Source: Clostridiales bacterium (GTDB lineage Bacteria > Bacillota > Clostridia > Oscillospirales > Acutalibacteraceae). From it: a DNA stretch of 29,169 nt. Position numbers and translations under genes: made by a program. The notes beneath the pieces were generated by a model that saw nothing but the letters and a program-made list of their open reading frames with translations, did not search any database and had not been told where the DNA came from. Where the stretch lies: NCBI GenBank assembly GCA_012522615.1, contig JAAYKB010000109.1, positions 1 to 29,169 on the forward strand, given 5' to 3'. Position 1 is the first letter of the stretch, and each line of letters opens with the position of its first letter. Below, piece after piece: positions 6,484 to 14,180 of the stretch.

Positions 6484-7014
6484 ATGAGACAGCAAAACAA
6501 GGCGCTTCGCCGGCTGGCCGAGGGCGGACTTATTGCCGCCATGTATACCGCCCTGACCCTAGCCGTACCCGCGGCATCCTTCGGGCTTGCCCAGTTTCGT
6601 GTTTCCGAGATTCTGACCATACTTCCGGTTTTCACCCCCGCGGCCATTCCCGGGCTTGCGGCAGGATGCGCTATATCGAATTTCATCGGTCTTGCGATGG
6701 GCGCAAATCTCGCCGGCGGGTGGGATGTGCTGTTCGGCTCGCTCGCGACGCTGGCGGCGGCATGGATGACCTACAGCATGAGAAAGCTTCGCGTAAAGGG
6801 TCTGCCGTTTTTCTCAACCCTCCCCCCTGTTCTGGTAAACGCGCTGGTGATCGGGATTGAGCTTGCCCTGGTTCTGCTGGGCGGGCTTACATGGGTGAAC
6901 TTTGTCACGGCGTTTTTATATGTCGCCGCCGGACAGTTTGCCGCATGTACGGTCTGCGGCCTGATTCTTTACGGCGCGCTTGAGAAAACCGGCGCGGCGA
7001 GGAGGATGTTTTAG
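6484..7014 (+). CDS. QueT-family transporter (ECF S component)
   Basis: A 176-residue hydrophobic protein with five or six membrane segments. The segment FGLAQFRVSEILTILPVFTPAAIPGLAAGCAISNFIG matches the QueT family, S components of energy-coupling-factor importers proposed to take up queuosine precursors. The start at 6484 has AGGAGA 7 nt upstream; an earlier in-frame ATG at 6448 lies inside the terminator hairpin and is rejected. No ECF ATPases (EcfA) or EcfT are nearby, so it presumably shares the common ECF module. I saw no preQ1 riboswitch aptamer ahead of it, although many relatives have one. Substrate assignment is therefore by family only. It stands alone between the jag terminator and the rimP promoter. 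Confidence 0.82.
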   Translation: MRQQNKALRRLAEGGLIAAMYTALTLAVPAASFGLAQFRVSEILTILPVFTPAAIPGLAAGCAISNFIGLAMGANLAGGWDVLFGSLATLAAAWMTYSMRKLRVKGLPFFSTLPPVLVNALVIGIELALVLLGGLTWVNFVTAFLYVAAGQFAACTVCGLILYGALEKTGAARRMF

Positions 7015-7085
7015 GGAGAATATGACGATATGTCAAGGTCGTTTTTGATTTCTTAAAAAATCCTTGAAAATGCCCAAAATATTGC

Positions 7086-7114
7086 TTGCATTATTTTGTA
7101 AAGGGTGATATAAT
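7086..7114 (+). promoter_or_regulatory. Promoter of the rimP-nusA-infB operon
   Basis: TTGCAT (7086-7091), a 17-bp spacer and perfect TATAAT (7109-7114). The transcript would begin about 20 nt before the leader hairpin at 7141. Confidence 0.8.
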
Positions 7115-7140
7115 AACCCTTGCTTAATAGTCTAGTGTCG

Positions 7141-7165
7141 AAAGAGTGGGGTGACCCGCTCTTTT
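7141..7165 (+). promoter_or_regulatory. rimP leader hairpin (possible NusA-dependent attenuator)
   Basis: AAAGAGTGGG pairs with CCCGCTCTTT through 10 bp around a GTGA tetraloop of the stable GNRA class. The right arm ends in a short T-run. The position, just after the start site and 55 nt ahead of rimP, suits an attenuator through which NusA could regulate its own operon. The structure is seen directly; the role is inferred. Confidence 0.65.
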
Positions 7166-7220
7166 ATGTTTGTTGTTCTGAATTATAAAAAACCCCGCTC
7201 GGGTAAGGATGGTGTTCCTG

Positions 7221-7754
7221 ATGGCTAAAAAAGGCGGCTCAAAAAAAGGCGCCGGTTCGGGCAATACGGCCGCGGTATGCTACAGGCTGGCGGAGTCGGT
7301 GGCGGCCGAGCTGGGGTTCATGCTCTGGGACGTCCGCTTTGTCAGGGAGGGGCCGACATGGTATCTCCGCATCTATATCGACAAGGAGGACGGGGGCGTA
7401 TCGATTGACGACTGCGTGGCCATGTCGCACAGGATGGATAAGCTTCTGGACGAGAAGGACCCTATCCCGCAGGCTTACTGTCTTGAGGTGTGCTCGCCGG
7501 GAATCGAGCGCGAGCTGACCCGACCCGAGCATTTCGAGCGGTTCATGGGCTGGCCGGTTGTTGTCAGGCTGTTTCATTCGGCCGAGGGCGACCGTGAAAT
7601 CGCGGGCATACTTTCGGGATTTGACGATAATGAAATCGCTGTTATTACCGAAGAAGAAAAAGAGCTTCGCTTTACAAGGAAAGAAACGTCGTCGGTTCGT
7701 CTGCTTGAGGACTGGGACGAGGATGATTACGGAGGAGATTCGGAAAATGAGTAA
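7221..7754 (+). CDS. rimP: Ribosome maturation factor RimP
   Basis: A 177-residue protein required for 30S subunit assembly. The N-terminal alpha/beta domain contains LAESVAAELGFMLWDVRFVREGPTWYLRIYIDKEDGGVSIDDC and the family signature YCLEVCSPGIERELTRPEHF. The C-terminal half is the SH3-like barrel (IAGILSGFDDNEIAVI). The start at 7221 is chosen over an in-frame ATG at 7209, because that codon overlaps the AAGGA ribosome binding site, which sits 11 nt before 7221. The tail is acidic. It overlaps nusA by 8 nt and opens the classic rimP-nusA-rnpM-ylxQ-infB-rbfA operon. Confidence 0.95.
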   Translation: MAKKGGSKKGAGSGNTAAVCYRLAESVAAELGFMLWDVRFVREGPTWYLRIYIDKEDGGVSIDDCVAMSHRMDKLLDEKDPIPQAYCLEVCSPGIERELTRPEHFERFMGWPVVVRLFHSAEGDREIAGILSGFDDNEIAVITEEEKELRFTRKETSSVRLLEDWDEDDYGGDSENE

Positions 7755-8838
7755 CGCAAACGCAGAATTTTTTGAGGCGCTTCGACTGCTTGAAAAGGAA
7801 AAGGGTATCCCTATCGACTACCTGATGGAAAAAATCCGCGCCGCCATTGTTATCGCCGTAAGACGCGATTTCGGAGGCAAGGACAATATTATGGTTGCCA
7901 TGGATCCCGATAAAAACATTTTCAGCGTTTCGCTGATCAAGACTGTTGTCGAGCAGGTAAAGGATCCCGATACCGAGCTGACGCCGGACGAGGCGCGCCG
8001 CTATTCCAAAAAGGCGGTGCTCGGGGATTCGGTTGAGATTAAGCTTGAAACAAAGCAGTTCGGACGCATAGCCGCCCAGACCGCAAAGCATGTGATTCGT
8101 CAGGGAATACGCGAGGCCGAACGCGGTCAGCAGCTGCAGGAGTTCCAAAGGCGCAATCAGGAGCTGGTGACCGCCGTGGTAACCAGGGTTGACCCCAAAA
8201 CGGGCGCCGCCACTGTTGAGTTCGGAAAGGCCGAGTCGGTTCTCCCCCTGAGCGAGCAGATAAGCGGCGAGGTCATCCGCGAGGGCGACCGCATCAAGGT
8301 CTTTGTTGTTGACGTCCGCGAGGGCGACAAGGGGCCGCGCGCCCTGATCTCGCGCACCCACCCCGGTCTTGTCAAGCGGCTGTTTGAAATGGAGGTTCCC
8401 GAAATCTTCAACGGTGTGGTTGAAATCAAGGCGATTTCGCGCGAGGCGGGTTCGCGGACCAAGCTGGCCGTATTTAGCCATGATGAAAACGTGGACGCTG
8501 TCGGGGCGTGTATCGGGGCACGCGGGGCGCGTGTCGCCAATATCGTGGAGGAGCTCGGCGGCGAAAAGATTGATATAATCGAGTACAGCGAGAAGCCGGA
8601 GGAATTTATAGCCGCCGCGCTTGCCCCCTCCAAGGTGGTCAGCGTTGAGGTTGACGAGGGCGGCGCCCACTCCTGCCGCGTGCGGGTGCCCGATTCCCAG
8701 CTTTCGCTTGCAATCGGCAACAAGGGCCAGAATGCCCGCCTTGCCGCCAAGCTGACCGGATGGAAGATAGATATCCGTCCCGAAAGCGGTTTCTACGGCG
8801 AAGAGACGGAAGAGCCCGAGGAGCCGGAGGAAGAATAG
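7747..8838 (+). CDS. nusA: Transcription termination/antitermination factor NusA
   Basis: A 363-residue NusA, the short Gram-positive form without the C-terminal acidic repeats of Escherichia coli. It has the RNA polymerase-binding N-terminal domain (1-130) and an S1 domain (about 138-203). KH1 carries IGARG (256-260) and KH2 carries IGNKGQNARLAAKLTGWKIDI (323-343). The acidic tail EETEEPEEPEEE closes it. NusA slows RNA polymerase, promotes hairpin-dependent termination and joins antitermination complexes. The start at 7747 has GGAGGAG in the end of rimP; longer in-frame starts run far into rimP and are rejected. The leader hairpin at 7141-7165 would allow feedback control by the protein itself. 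Confidence 0.96.
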   Translation: MSNANAEFFEALRLLEKEKGIPIDYLMEKIRAAIVIAVRRDFGGKDNIMVAMDPDKNIFSVSLIKTVVEQVKDPDTELTPDEARRYSKKAVLGDSVEIKLETKQFGRIAAQTAKHVIRQGIREAERGQQLQEFQRRNQELVTAVVTRVDPKTGAATVEFGKAESVLPLSEQISGEVIREGDRIKVFVVDVREGDKGPRALISRTHPGLVKRLFEMEVPEIFNGVVEIKAISREAGSRTKLAVFSHDENVDAVGACIGARGARVANIVEELGGEKIDIIEYSEKPEEFIAAALAPSKVVSVEVDEGGAHSCRVRVPDSQLSLAIGNKGQNARLAAKLTGWKIDIRPESGFYGEETEEPEEPEEE

Positions 8839-8896
8839 TATAAACCGGAATTGTTAAATCAATACCGTGTATTAACCGGGAAAGGACGGGGGGAAT

Positions 8897-9169
8897 ATGG
8901 CGTATGTTAAAAAAATACCGCTTCGCATGTGTACCGGCTGCGGCGAAATGAAGCCCAAAAAAGAGCTGGTCCGGATTGTAAAAAGCCCGGACGGCGACAT
9001 TTCGCTGGATACCGGCGGGCGCAAGCCGGGGCGGGGAGCATATATCTGTCCCAAGCGGAAATGTCTTAAGGCCGCAAGAAAGGCCAAGCGGCTTGAAAAA
9101 TCCTTTTCCGCTCAGATTCCCGCCGAAATATACGACCGTCTTGAGGAGGAACTGCCGACCGATGAATAA
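8897..9169 (+). CDS. rnpM: RNase P modulator RnpM (YlxR, DUF448)
   Basis: A 90-residue basic protein with the DUF448 signature: PLRMCTGCGEMKPKKELVRIV (8-28), followed by DTGGRKPGRGAYICPKRKCLKAARKAKRLEKSF. The fold binds RNA, and recent work on the Bacillus subtilis protein showed that it binds RNase P RNA and modulates its activity, hence RnpM. The paired cysteines CTGC and CPKRKC may hold a metal. The ATG is preceded by a GGGGGAA ribosome binding site. It overlaps ylxQ by 8 nt and lies 58 nt after nusA, its normal position. Confidence 0.93.
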   Translation: MAYVKKIPLRMCTGCGEMKPKKELVRIVKSPDGDISLDTGGRKPGRGAYICPKRKCLKAARKAKRLEKSFSAQIPAEIYDRLEEELPTDE

Positions 9170-9494
9170 CCAAGACGTCAGACGGCTGTTCGGTCTGCTC
9201 GGCATAGCGCGGCGCGGCGGCAAGCTTGCCGTCGGATTTGACGCGGTTGCGGCATTGATGGCCGAGGGAAAGGGAAGCGCCCTGCTGATAGCCGACGATC
9301 TGTCGGAAAAGACCGAAAAGGAGCTTCGGTTCAAGGCCGGAGAAAGGGAGTCCGAAATCGTACGTCTCCCGCTGGGTAAGGATGAAATCGGCAGCGCGCT
9401 CGGACTCGGCAAGCCGGTCGGGATTCTTGCGATTGACGATAAAGGTTTTGCAAAAACGGTTCTGATGCTGTGCAGCCACCATGAGGGTGATTAA
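9162..9494 (+). CDS. ylxQ: L7Ae/L30e-like RNA-binding protein YlxQ
   Basis: A 110-residue protein of the L7Ae/L30e/S12e/Gadd45 fold, which recognises kink-turn RNA. The helix RRLFGLLGIARRGGKLAVGFDAVAALMAEGKGSALLIADDLSEKTEKEL and the terminal GILAIDDKGFAKTVLML are typical of YlxQ from Bacillota. The start at 9162 sits within the last codons of rnpM, with GAGGAGGAA upstream. A longer reading frame from 9093 overlaps rnpM heavily and is rejected. The exact RNA target of YlxQ is not established. It lies between rnpM and infB, overlapping neither the infB start (9508) nor its ribosome binding site in any disruptive way. Confidence 0.9.
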   Translation: MNNQDVRRLFGLLGIARRGGKLAVGFDAVAALMAEGKGSALLIADDLSEKTEKELRFKAGERESEIVRLPLGKDEIGSALGLGKPVGILAIDDKGFAKTVLMLCSHHEGD

Positions 9495-9507
9495 GGAGGA
9501 AAGTCTT

Positions 9508-11841
9508 ATGCTGATTAAATATCGTGTGAGTGAAGTTGCAAAGGATTTTGACAAGACGACAAAAGAGGTTATCAGTCTTCTTGCCAAATATATCGATACG
9601 CCGAAAAAGAGTATGACCGCGCTTGAGGAAGACGAGCTGGATTTAATTTTCGAGTATTTTACCCAGCAGAGTGAGGTCGAGAATTTCGACGCGTATTTTG
9701 CCACGGCCGAGCAAAGGGAGGAAAAGCCGGCGGAAAGCCCCAAGGCAGAGGAAGCTCCCGTCGCAGAAAAGCAGCAGGAAAAAGCAACGGCGGCCGTACC
9801 CGGCGCAAAGCCCGCCGCTCCGGCAGGGAAGCCGCAGAAGCAGCCTGCGCCCAAAAAGCCTCCTGCCGAGCGCCGCATGGTGGATACCCGCATGCCTCAG
9901 AACCTTACCATAAGCAAGTATGACGAGAAGTTTGATGTGTTGGCGCAGACCTCCAACCGTGTTCGCGGCGACGGAGGCGCAGTCAAAAAGCAGAAGCTCA
10001 ACCTGCGTTCCCAGCAGTATAAAAAGCCCAGGGGACGGCACGAGACCGAGGCGGAGCGGCTGAAGCGCATACAGGCCGAGCGCAAGAGCAAGCCTATCAC
10101 AATCACCGTGGGTGAAACCATCACGGTCGGCGAGCTCGCCAGTCGCCTTAAGGCGACTTCGGCCGAGGTTATCAAAAAGCTGATGGTTATGGGGGTCATG
10201 GCCACCGTCAATCAGGAGGTCGATTTCGACACCGCCTTTCTTGTAGCCGAGGAGTTTCACGCAAAGGTCGAGCGCGAGGTTGTGGTAACCATCGAGGAGA
10301 GGATTATCGACGACAGCGAGGACACCGATCAGGACCTCAAGCCGCGCGACCCCGTCGTTGTGGTTATGGGACACGTTGACCACGGCAAGACCTCGATTCT
10401 CGACGCCGTCCGCCGCACCAATGTAACCGAGGGTGAAGCCGGCGGCATAACCCAGCATATCGGCGCCTACCGCGTTGAGGCAAACGGTCATTCTATCACA
10501 TTTCTCGATACCCCCGGTCACGCGGCGTTTACCTCGATGCGCGCCCGCGGCGCACAGGTCACCGATATTGCAATACTTGTCGTCGCCGCCGACGACGGCA
10601 TTATGCCCCAGACCATAGAAGCCATTAACCATGCAAAGGCGGCAGGGATTGCCATCATTGTCGCTATTAATAAAATGGATAAGCCCGAAGCCAATCCCGA
10701 CCGGATTATGCAGCAGCTTACCGAGCATGAGCTGGTTCCCGAGGAATGGGGCGGCGACACCATCTGCGTGCCTGTTTCCGCCCATACCGGAATGGGGCTT
10801 GACAGGCTTCTTGAAATGGTCCTGCTTGTCGCCGAGATGAAGGAGCTTCGCGCCAATCCCGACCGCGCCGCCAAGGGCACCGTGATTGAAGCCCGTCTTG
10901 ACAAGGGACGCGGGCCTATCGCAACCGTTCTGGTTCAGAACGGAACCCTGCGTACCGGCGATGCCATTGTGGCCGGTCTGAGCGTCGGGCGTGTCCGCGC
11001 AATGACCGATGAAAACGGCAATAAGCTCCAAGAGGCCGGCCCCTCGGTTCCGGTCGAGATTATGGGACTTGACGAGGTGCCCGTCTCCGGAGATATTTTC
11101 AACGCCGTTTCGGACGAGCGTCTCGCGCGCGAGCTGGTTGAGCAGCGCAAAGCCGCCGCCAAGGAGGAGCAGTTCAGGCAGTATCAGAAGGTCACCCTTG
11201 ACAACCTGTTTGACCAGATGCAGCAGGGCGAAATGAAGGAGCTCAACATCATCGTCAAGGCCGATGTGCAGGGCTCGGTTGAGGCTGTAAGCCAGTCGCT
11301 TGAAAAGCTGACCAACAACGAGGTTCGGGTTCGCGTCATCCACGGGGCTGTCGGGGCAGTCAGCGAAAGCGACGTCATGCTTGCCGACGCCTCCAACGCC
11401 ATTATCGTCGGCTTTAATGTCCGTCCCGACCCGCTGGCGCAGACCGCCGCCGAGCAGGCTCATGTTGATATACGTCTGTATCGCATTATTTACGACTGCA
11501 TTGAGGAAATCGAGTCGGCCATGAAGGGTATGCTCGCCCCCAAAACACGCGAGGTCATGCACGGCCGTATCGAGGTTCGTCAGGTTTATAAAATTTCCAA
11601 TGTCGGCACAATCGCCGGATGTTATGTGCTGGACGGAAAGGTTTTTCGCGGCGATCTTATCAGGGTTGTGCGCGACGGCATTATTATCGCCGACGACAAG
11701 ATGTCTTCTCTCAAACGCTTCAAGGACGACGTCAAGGAGGTAGCCCAGGGCTATGAATGCGGTATCGGTCTTGAGCGGTTCAACGATATCCATGAAGGCG
11801 ATATTTATGAGACTTATATTATTGAGGAATACCGCGACTAA
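9508..11841 (+). CDS. infB: Translation initiation factor IF-2
   Basis: A 777-residue GTPase that brings fMet-tRNA to the 30S subunit and promotes subunit joining. It has an IF2_N domain at 1-55, then a low-complexity linker (65-195) rich in Ala, Pro, Lys and Glu, and a second IF2_N (197-250). The G domain has GHVDHGKT (288-295), DTPGH (334-338) and NKMD (388-391); domains II, III and IV follow and end in EGDIYETYIIEEYRD. The start at 9508 has a strong AAGGAGGAAA 8 nt upstream. An in-frame ATG at 9481 overlaps the ylxQ end and would place the ribosome binding site inside the gene. The linker is moderate in length and nothing is missing. Confidence 0.97.
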   Translation: MLIKYRVSEVAKDFDKTTKEVISLLAKYIDTPKKSMTALEEDELDLIFEYFTQQSEVENFDAYFATAEQREEKPAESPKAEEAPVAEKQQEKATAAVPGAKPAAPAGKPQKQPAPKKPPAERRMVDTRMPQNLTISKYDEKFDVLAQTSNRVRGDGGAVKKQKLNLRSQQYKKPRGRHETEAERLKRIQAERKSKPITITVGETITVGELASRLKATSAEVIKKLMVMGVMATVNQEVDFDTAFLVAEEFHAKVEREVVVTIEERIIDDSEDTDQDLKPRDPVVVVMGHVDHGKTSILDAVRRTNVTEGEAGGITQHIGAYRVEANGHSITFLDTPGHAAFTSMRARGAQVTDIAILVVAADDGIMPQTIEAINHAKAAGIAIIVAINKMDKPEANPDRIMQQLTEHELVPEEWGGDTICVPVSAHTGMGLDRLLEMVLLVAEMKELRANPDRAAKGTVIEARLDKGRGPIATVLVQNGTLRTGDAIVAGLSVGRVRAMTDENGNKLQEAGPSVPVEIMGLDEVPVSGDIFNAVSDERLARELVEQRKAAAKEEQFRQYQKVTLDNLFDQMQQGEMKELNIIVKADVQGSVEAVSQSLEKLTNNEVRVRVIHGAVGAVSESDVMLADASNAIIVGFNVRPDPLAQTAAEQAHVDIRLYRIIYDCIEEIESAMKGMLAPKTREVMHGRIEVRQVYKISNVGTIAGCYVLDGKVFRGDLIRVVRDGIIIADDKMSSLKRFKDDVKEVAQGYECGIGLERFNDIHEGDIYETYIIEEYRD

Positions 11842-11903
11842 CGGCTATACTAAGTATTAGGTAACGGTTTTAATCTAAGATGCAGGAAAGGCAGGATAAA
11901 ACG

Positions 11904-12266
11904 ATGGCCGGATACAGGATGGACCGAATAAACGAGGATATTATGCGGGAAATCACTGCGATTCTCCGGACGGTTAAGGACCCGCGCGTAACGGCGGGAA
12001 TGCTTAGCGTTGTGCGGGTCGAGGTCACCAACGACATGTCCTATGCCAAGGTTTACGTAAGCGCCATGGAGGGAATCGAGACGGCGAAAAAGGCGGTTGA
12101 GGGGCTGGTTTCGGCACAGGGATATATCAGGCGGGAGCTTGGCCGCGCCCTGCATTTGCGCCATGTGCCCGAGCTTAGATTTGTCGCCGACGATTCGATG
12201 GAATACAGCGTTAATATAGCAAAAAAGCTGAGCGAGATTGAAAGGGGCGAGGGTAAACATGAGTGA
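11904..12266 (+). CDS. rbfA: Ribosome-binding factor A
   Basis: A 120-residue KH-like protein needed for late 30S maturation and 16S rRNA 5' end processing. The sequence MAGYRMDRINEDIMREITAILRTVKDPRV..GMLSVVRVEVTNDMSYAKVYVS, the RRELGRALHLRHVPELRFVADDSMEYSVNI block and the IAKKLSEI end are canonical. The start at 11904 is chosen because GCAGGA lies 7 nt upstream and MAGYRMDRIN is the usual N-terminus; the earlier in-frame ATG at 11880 precedes that ribosome binding site. The gene ends inside the first codons of the next one (overlap of 8 nt), so translation is likely coupled to nrnA. Confidence 0.95.
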   Translation: MAGYRMDRINEDIMREITAILRTVKDPRVTAGMLSVVRVEVTNDMSYAKVYVSAMEGIETAKKAVEGLVSAQGYIRRELGRALHLRHVPELRFVADDSMEYSVNIAKKLSEIERGEGKHE

Positions 12267-13218
12267 ACTCCTTTCGGTCGAACAAACTGCGGAACTGCTG
12301 AAAGCCGTTGACAAGATACTTATCCTGACCCATCAGTATCCGGACGGCGACACGCTCGGCTCGGGCTTTGCCCTCTGCCGCGCCCTTCACGCAATGGGCA
12401 AAGCCGCGAGGGTGGAATGCTCGGACGCCATTCCCGAAAAATACGGGTATTTATATGCCTCCATGCAGCAATCGGCCGATTTTGAACCCGAGTTTATCTG
12501 TGCGGTCGATACGGCGGACGCCCGTCTGCTGGGTGAGAGACTAAGCGTCTATGAACAGCGCGTCTCGCTTTGCATAGACCACCACGCCTCAAACACCCAT
12601 TATGCTAAAAAGCTTCTGCTGATTCCCGAATATGCCGCCGCCGCAATAATTATCGCCGAGGTTATCCGCGCCCTCGGCGTTGAGATTGACCGCGATATGG
12701 CTGCCTGCATTTATACCGGCATCGCCACCGATACCGGCTGTTTCAAATATGCCAACACAACCTCGTATACCCTGAGGATGGCGGCCGATATGATGGATCT
12801 CGGGGCTGATTCCGAGACCATAAACCGCAATATGTTTGACATAAAATCCCGCGCAAGGATCGAGCTTGAGCGGCTGGCGCTCGATAACATGAGATTCTAC
12901 CTCAACGACCGCTGCGCCATCATGTGTATCATGGCGGATATGATTGAAAAGAGCGGGGCCGGAGAGGCCGATATGGAGGGGCTCGCCCCCCTGCCGCGCC
13001 AGATTGAAGGGGTTCATGTAGGGGTGACCCTGCGTGAAAAAAGCGACGGAGACTTCAAGGTCAGCGTACGTACCGGAAACCACGCCGACGCTTCGTCGAT
13101 ATGCGCCCTGCTCGGAGGCGGAGGACATATGAGGGCGGCGGGCTGTATGGTTGCAGGCCCGGTCGAAGCCGCGGTTGAAACCATTTTGGGGGCTGTGAAG
13201 GCGGTTATCGGGGAATAG
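12259..13218 (+). CDS. nrnA: DHH-family bifunctional oligoribonuclease/PAP phosphatase NrnA
   Basis: A 319-residue DHH-DHHA1 phosphoesterase. The metal-binding residues are visible in HQYPDGDTLGS (Asp29, Asp31), VDTAD (Asp84) and the DHH itself (CIDHHASN, 107-109). The substrate-binding DHHA1 domain ends in GGGGHMRAAGCMV. NrnA degrades 2- to 5-nt RNAs to mononucleotides and, in Bacillus, also dephosphorylates pAp. The start at 12259 lies within the rbfA stop region and is preceded by AAAGGGGCGAGGG; a longer reading from 12238 is not supported. Placement between rbfA and truB is common in Clostridia. Hydrolysis of cyclic-dinucleotide breakdown products such as pApA is possible for some family members, but this cannot be read from sequence. 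Confidence 0.93.
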   Translation: MSELLSVEQTAELLKAVDKILILTHQYPDGDTLGSGFALCRALHAMGKAARVECSDAIPEKYGYLYASMQQSADFEPEFICAVDTADARLLGERLSVYEQRVSLCIDHHASNTHYAKKLLLIPEYAAAAIIIAEVIRALGVEIDRDMAACIYTGIATDTGCFKYANTTSYTLRMAADMMDLGADSETINRNMFDIKSRARIELERLALDNMRFYLNDRCAIMCIMADMIEKSGAGEADMEGLAPLPRQIEGVHVGVTLREKSDGDFKVSVRTGNHADASSICALLGGGGHMRAAGCMVAGPVEAAVETILGAVKAVIGE

Positions 13219-13253
13219 CCTAACAGACAACGATGCAGAAAGGAAGATTGCCT

Positions 13254-14153
13254 TTGTCGGTTGATACCGGTAATATTAACGGAATCATCTGTCTGGACAA
13301 GCCGCAAAACATGACTTCATTCGTCTGCTGCGCGATTTTCCGCCGTCTGCTTAACATAAAAAAGGCGGGTCACGCCGGCACCCTTGATCCCATGGCGACC
13401 GGGGTTCTTCCCCTGCTTTTTGGAAGGGCGACGCGTGCGCTTGAGCTGCTGCCCGTACAGGACAAACGCTATACCGCCACGCTGCGGTTCGGGTTTACAA
13501 GCGATACACAGGATATTTGGGGCAGCGTGACAGACAAGGACTGCGCGCTGCCCTCTTTGCGCGATATTGAGGCTGTCCTGCCGGCGTTCAGGGGAGATAT
13601 TGAACAGGTTCCCCCGATGACGTCGGCGTTAAAGCAGGGCGGGGTCAGGCTTTATACCCTTGCAAGGCAGGGGATCGAGGTCGAACGCCCACCCCGGCCG
13701 GTAACCGTATACTCGCTTGAGATTCTTGATTACAATAAGGAGGCAAGCGAGCTTACCCTCGACTGCCACTGCTCCAAGGGTACTTATATCCGCACAATCT
13801 GCGCGGATTTGGGGGAGATGCTGGGCTGCGGCGCGGTGATGACCTCCCTGAGGAGAACCATGGCGGCCGGATTTACACTCGACCGGTGTATAACCCTTGA
13901 GGAGGCGCAAAGCCTTGCCGGACAGGGAGAGCTGGAGAGGCGGCTGATCCCCGTTGACAGTGTTTTCGAGAGGTATGACGGCGTCAGGGTTTCCGAAGCC
14001 CAGGCGGTGAGGTTTAAAAACGGCGGGGCGCTTGCCCTTGACCGTCTGAAAGGAAGTTTTAAGGGAGTCACCCGGGTCTATTCCCCGTCGGGTGAGTTTA
14101 TCGGGCTTGGCAGACCGCAGGGCGACAGCTTAAATGTACTGAAACTGTTCTGA
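13254..14153 (+). CDS. truB: tRNA pseudouridine(55) synthase TruB
   Basis: A protein of about 299 residues that converts U55 of the tRNA T-loop to pseudouridine. The catalytic aspartate is Asp45 in GHAGTLDPMATGVLPLLFGRATR. The family's LDKP, FTSDTQD, PPMTSALKQGGVRLYTLARQGIEVERPPRPV and CSKGTYIRTICADLGEMLGCGA blocks and a short C-terminal domain follow. I prefer the TTG start at 13254 because AAAGGA lies 9 nt upstream. The in-frame ATG at 13233 comes before that ribosome binding site, so the alternative protein would be seven residues longer. It lies 35 nt after nrnA and 27 nt before ribF. Confidence 0.93.
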   Translation: MSVDTGNINGIICLDKPQNMTSFVCCAIFRRLLNIKKAGHAGTLDPMATGVLPLLFGRATRALELLPVQDKRYTATLRFGFTSDTQDIWGSVTDKDCALPSLRDIEAVLPAFRGDIEQVPPMTSALKQGGVRLYTLARQGIEVERPPRPVTVYSLEILDYNKEASELTLDCHCSKGTYIRTICADLGEMLGCGAVMTSLRRTMAAGFTLDRCITLEEAQSLAGQGELERRLIPVDSVFERYDGVRVSEAQAVRFKNGGALALDRLKGSFKGVTRVYSPSGEFIGLGRPQGDSLNVLKLF

Positions 14154-14180
14154 TATGTAATCCTGAAAGGAAACGTCAAA

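Noticed and set aside
7015..7060. Terminator after the QueT-like gene
   Set aside because: The possible ACGA/TCGT pairing is only 4 bp with a long loop, although T5 follows; too weak to call.
9643..11793. A 716-residue open frame on the minus strand opposite infB
   Set aside because: It mirrors infB codon structure, has no family motifs, no ribosome binding site, and infB is unambiguous. Similar antisense frames opposite nusA, the dehydratase gene and copA are rejected for the same reason.
14154..14180. FMN riboswitch controlling ribF
   Set aside because: Only 27 nt separate truB from ribF, so no aptamer fits; ribF is expressed from the nusA operon.
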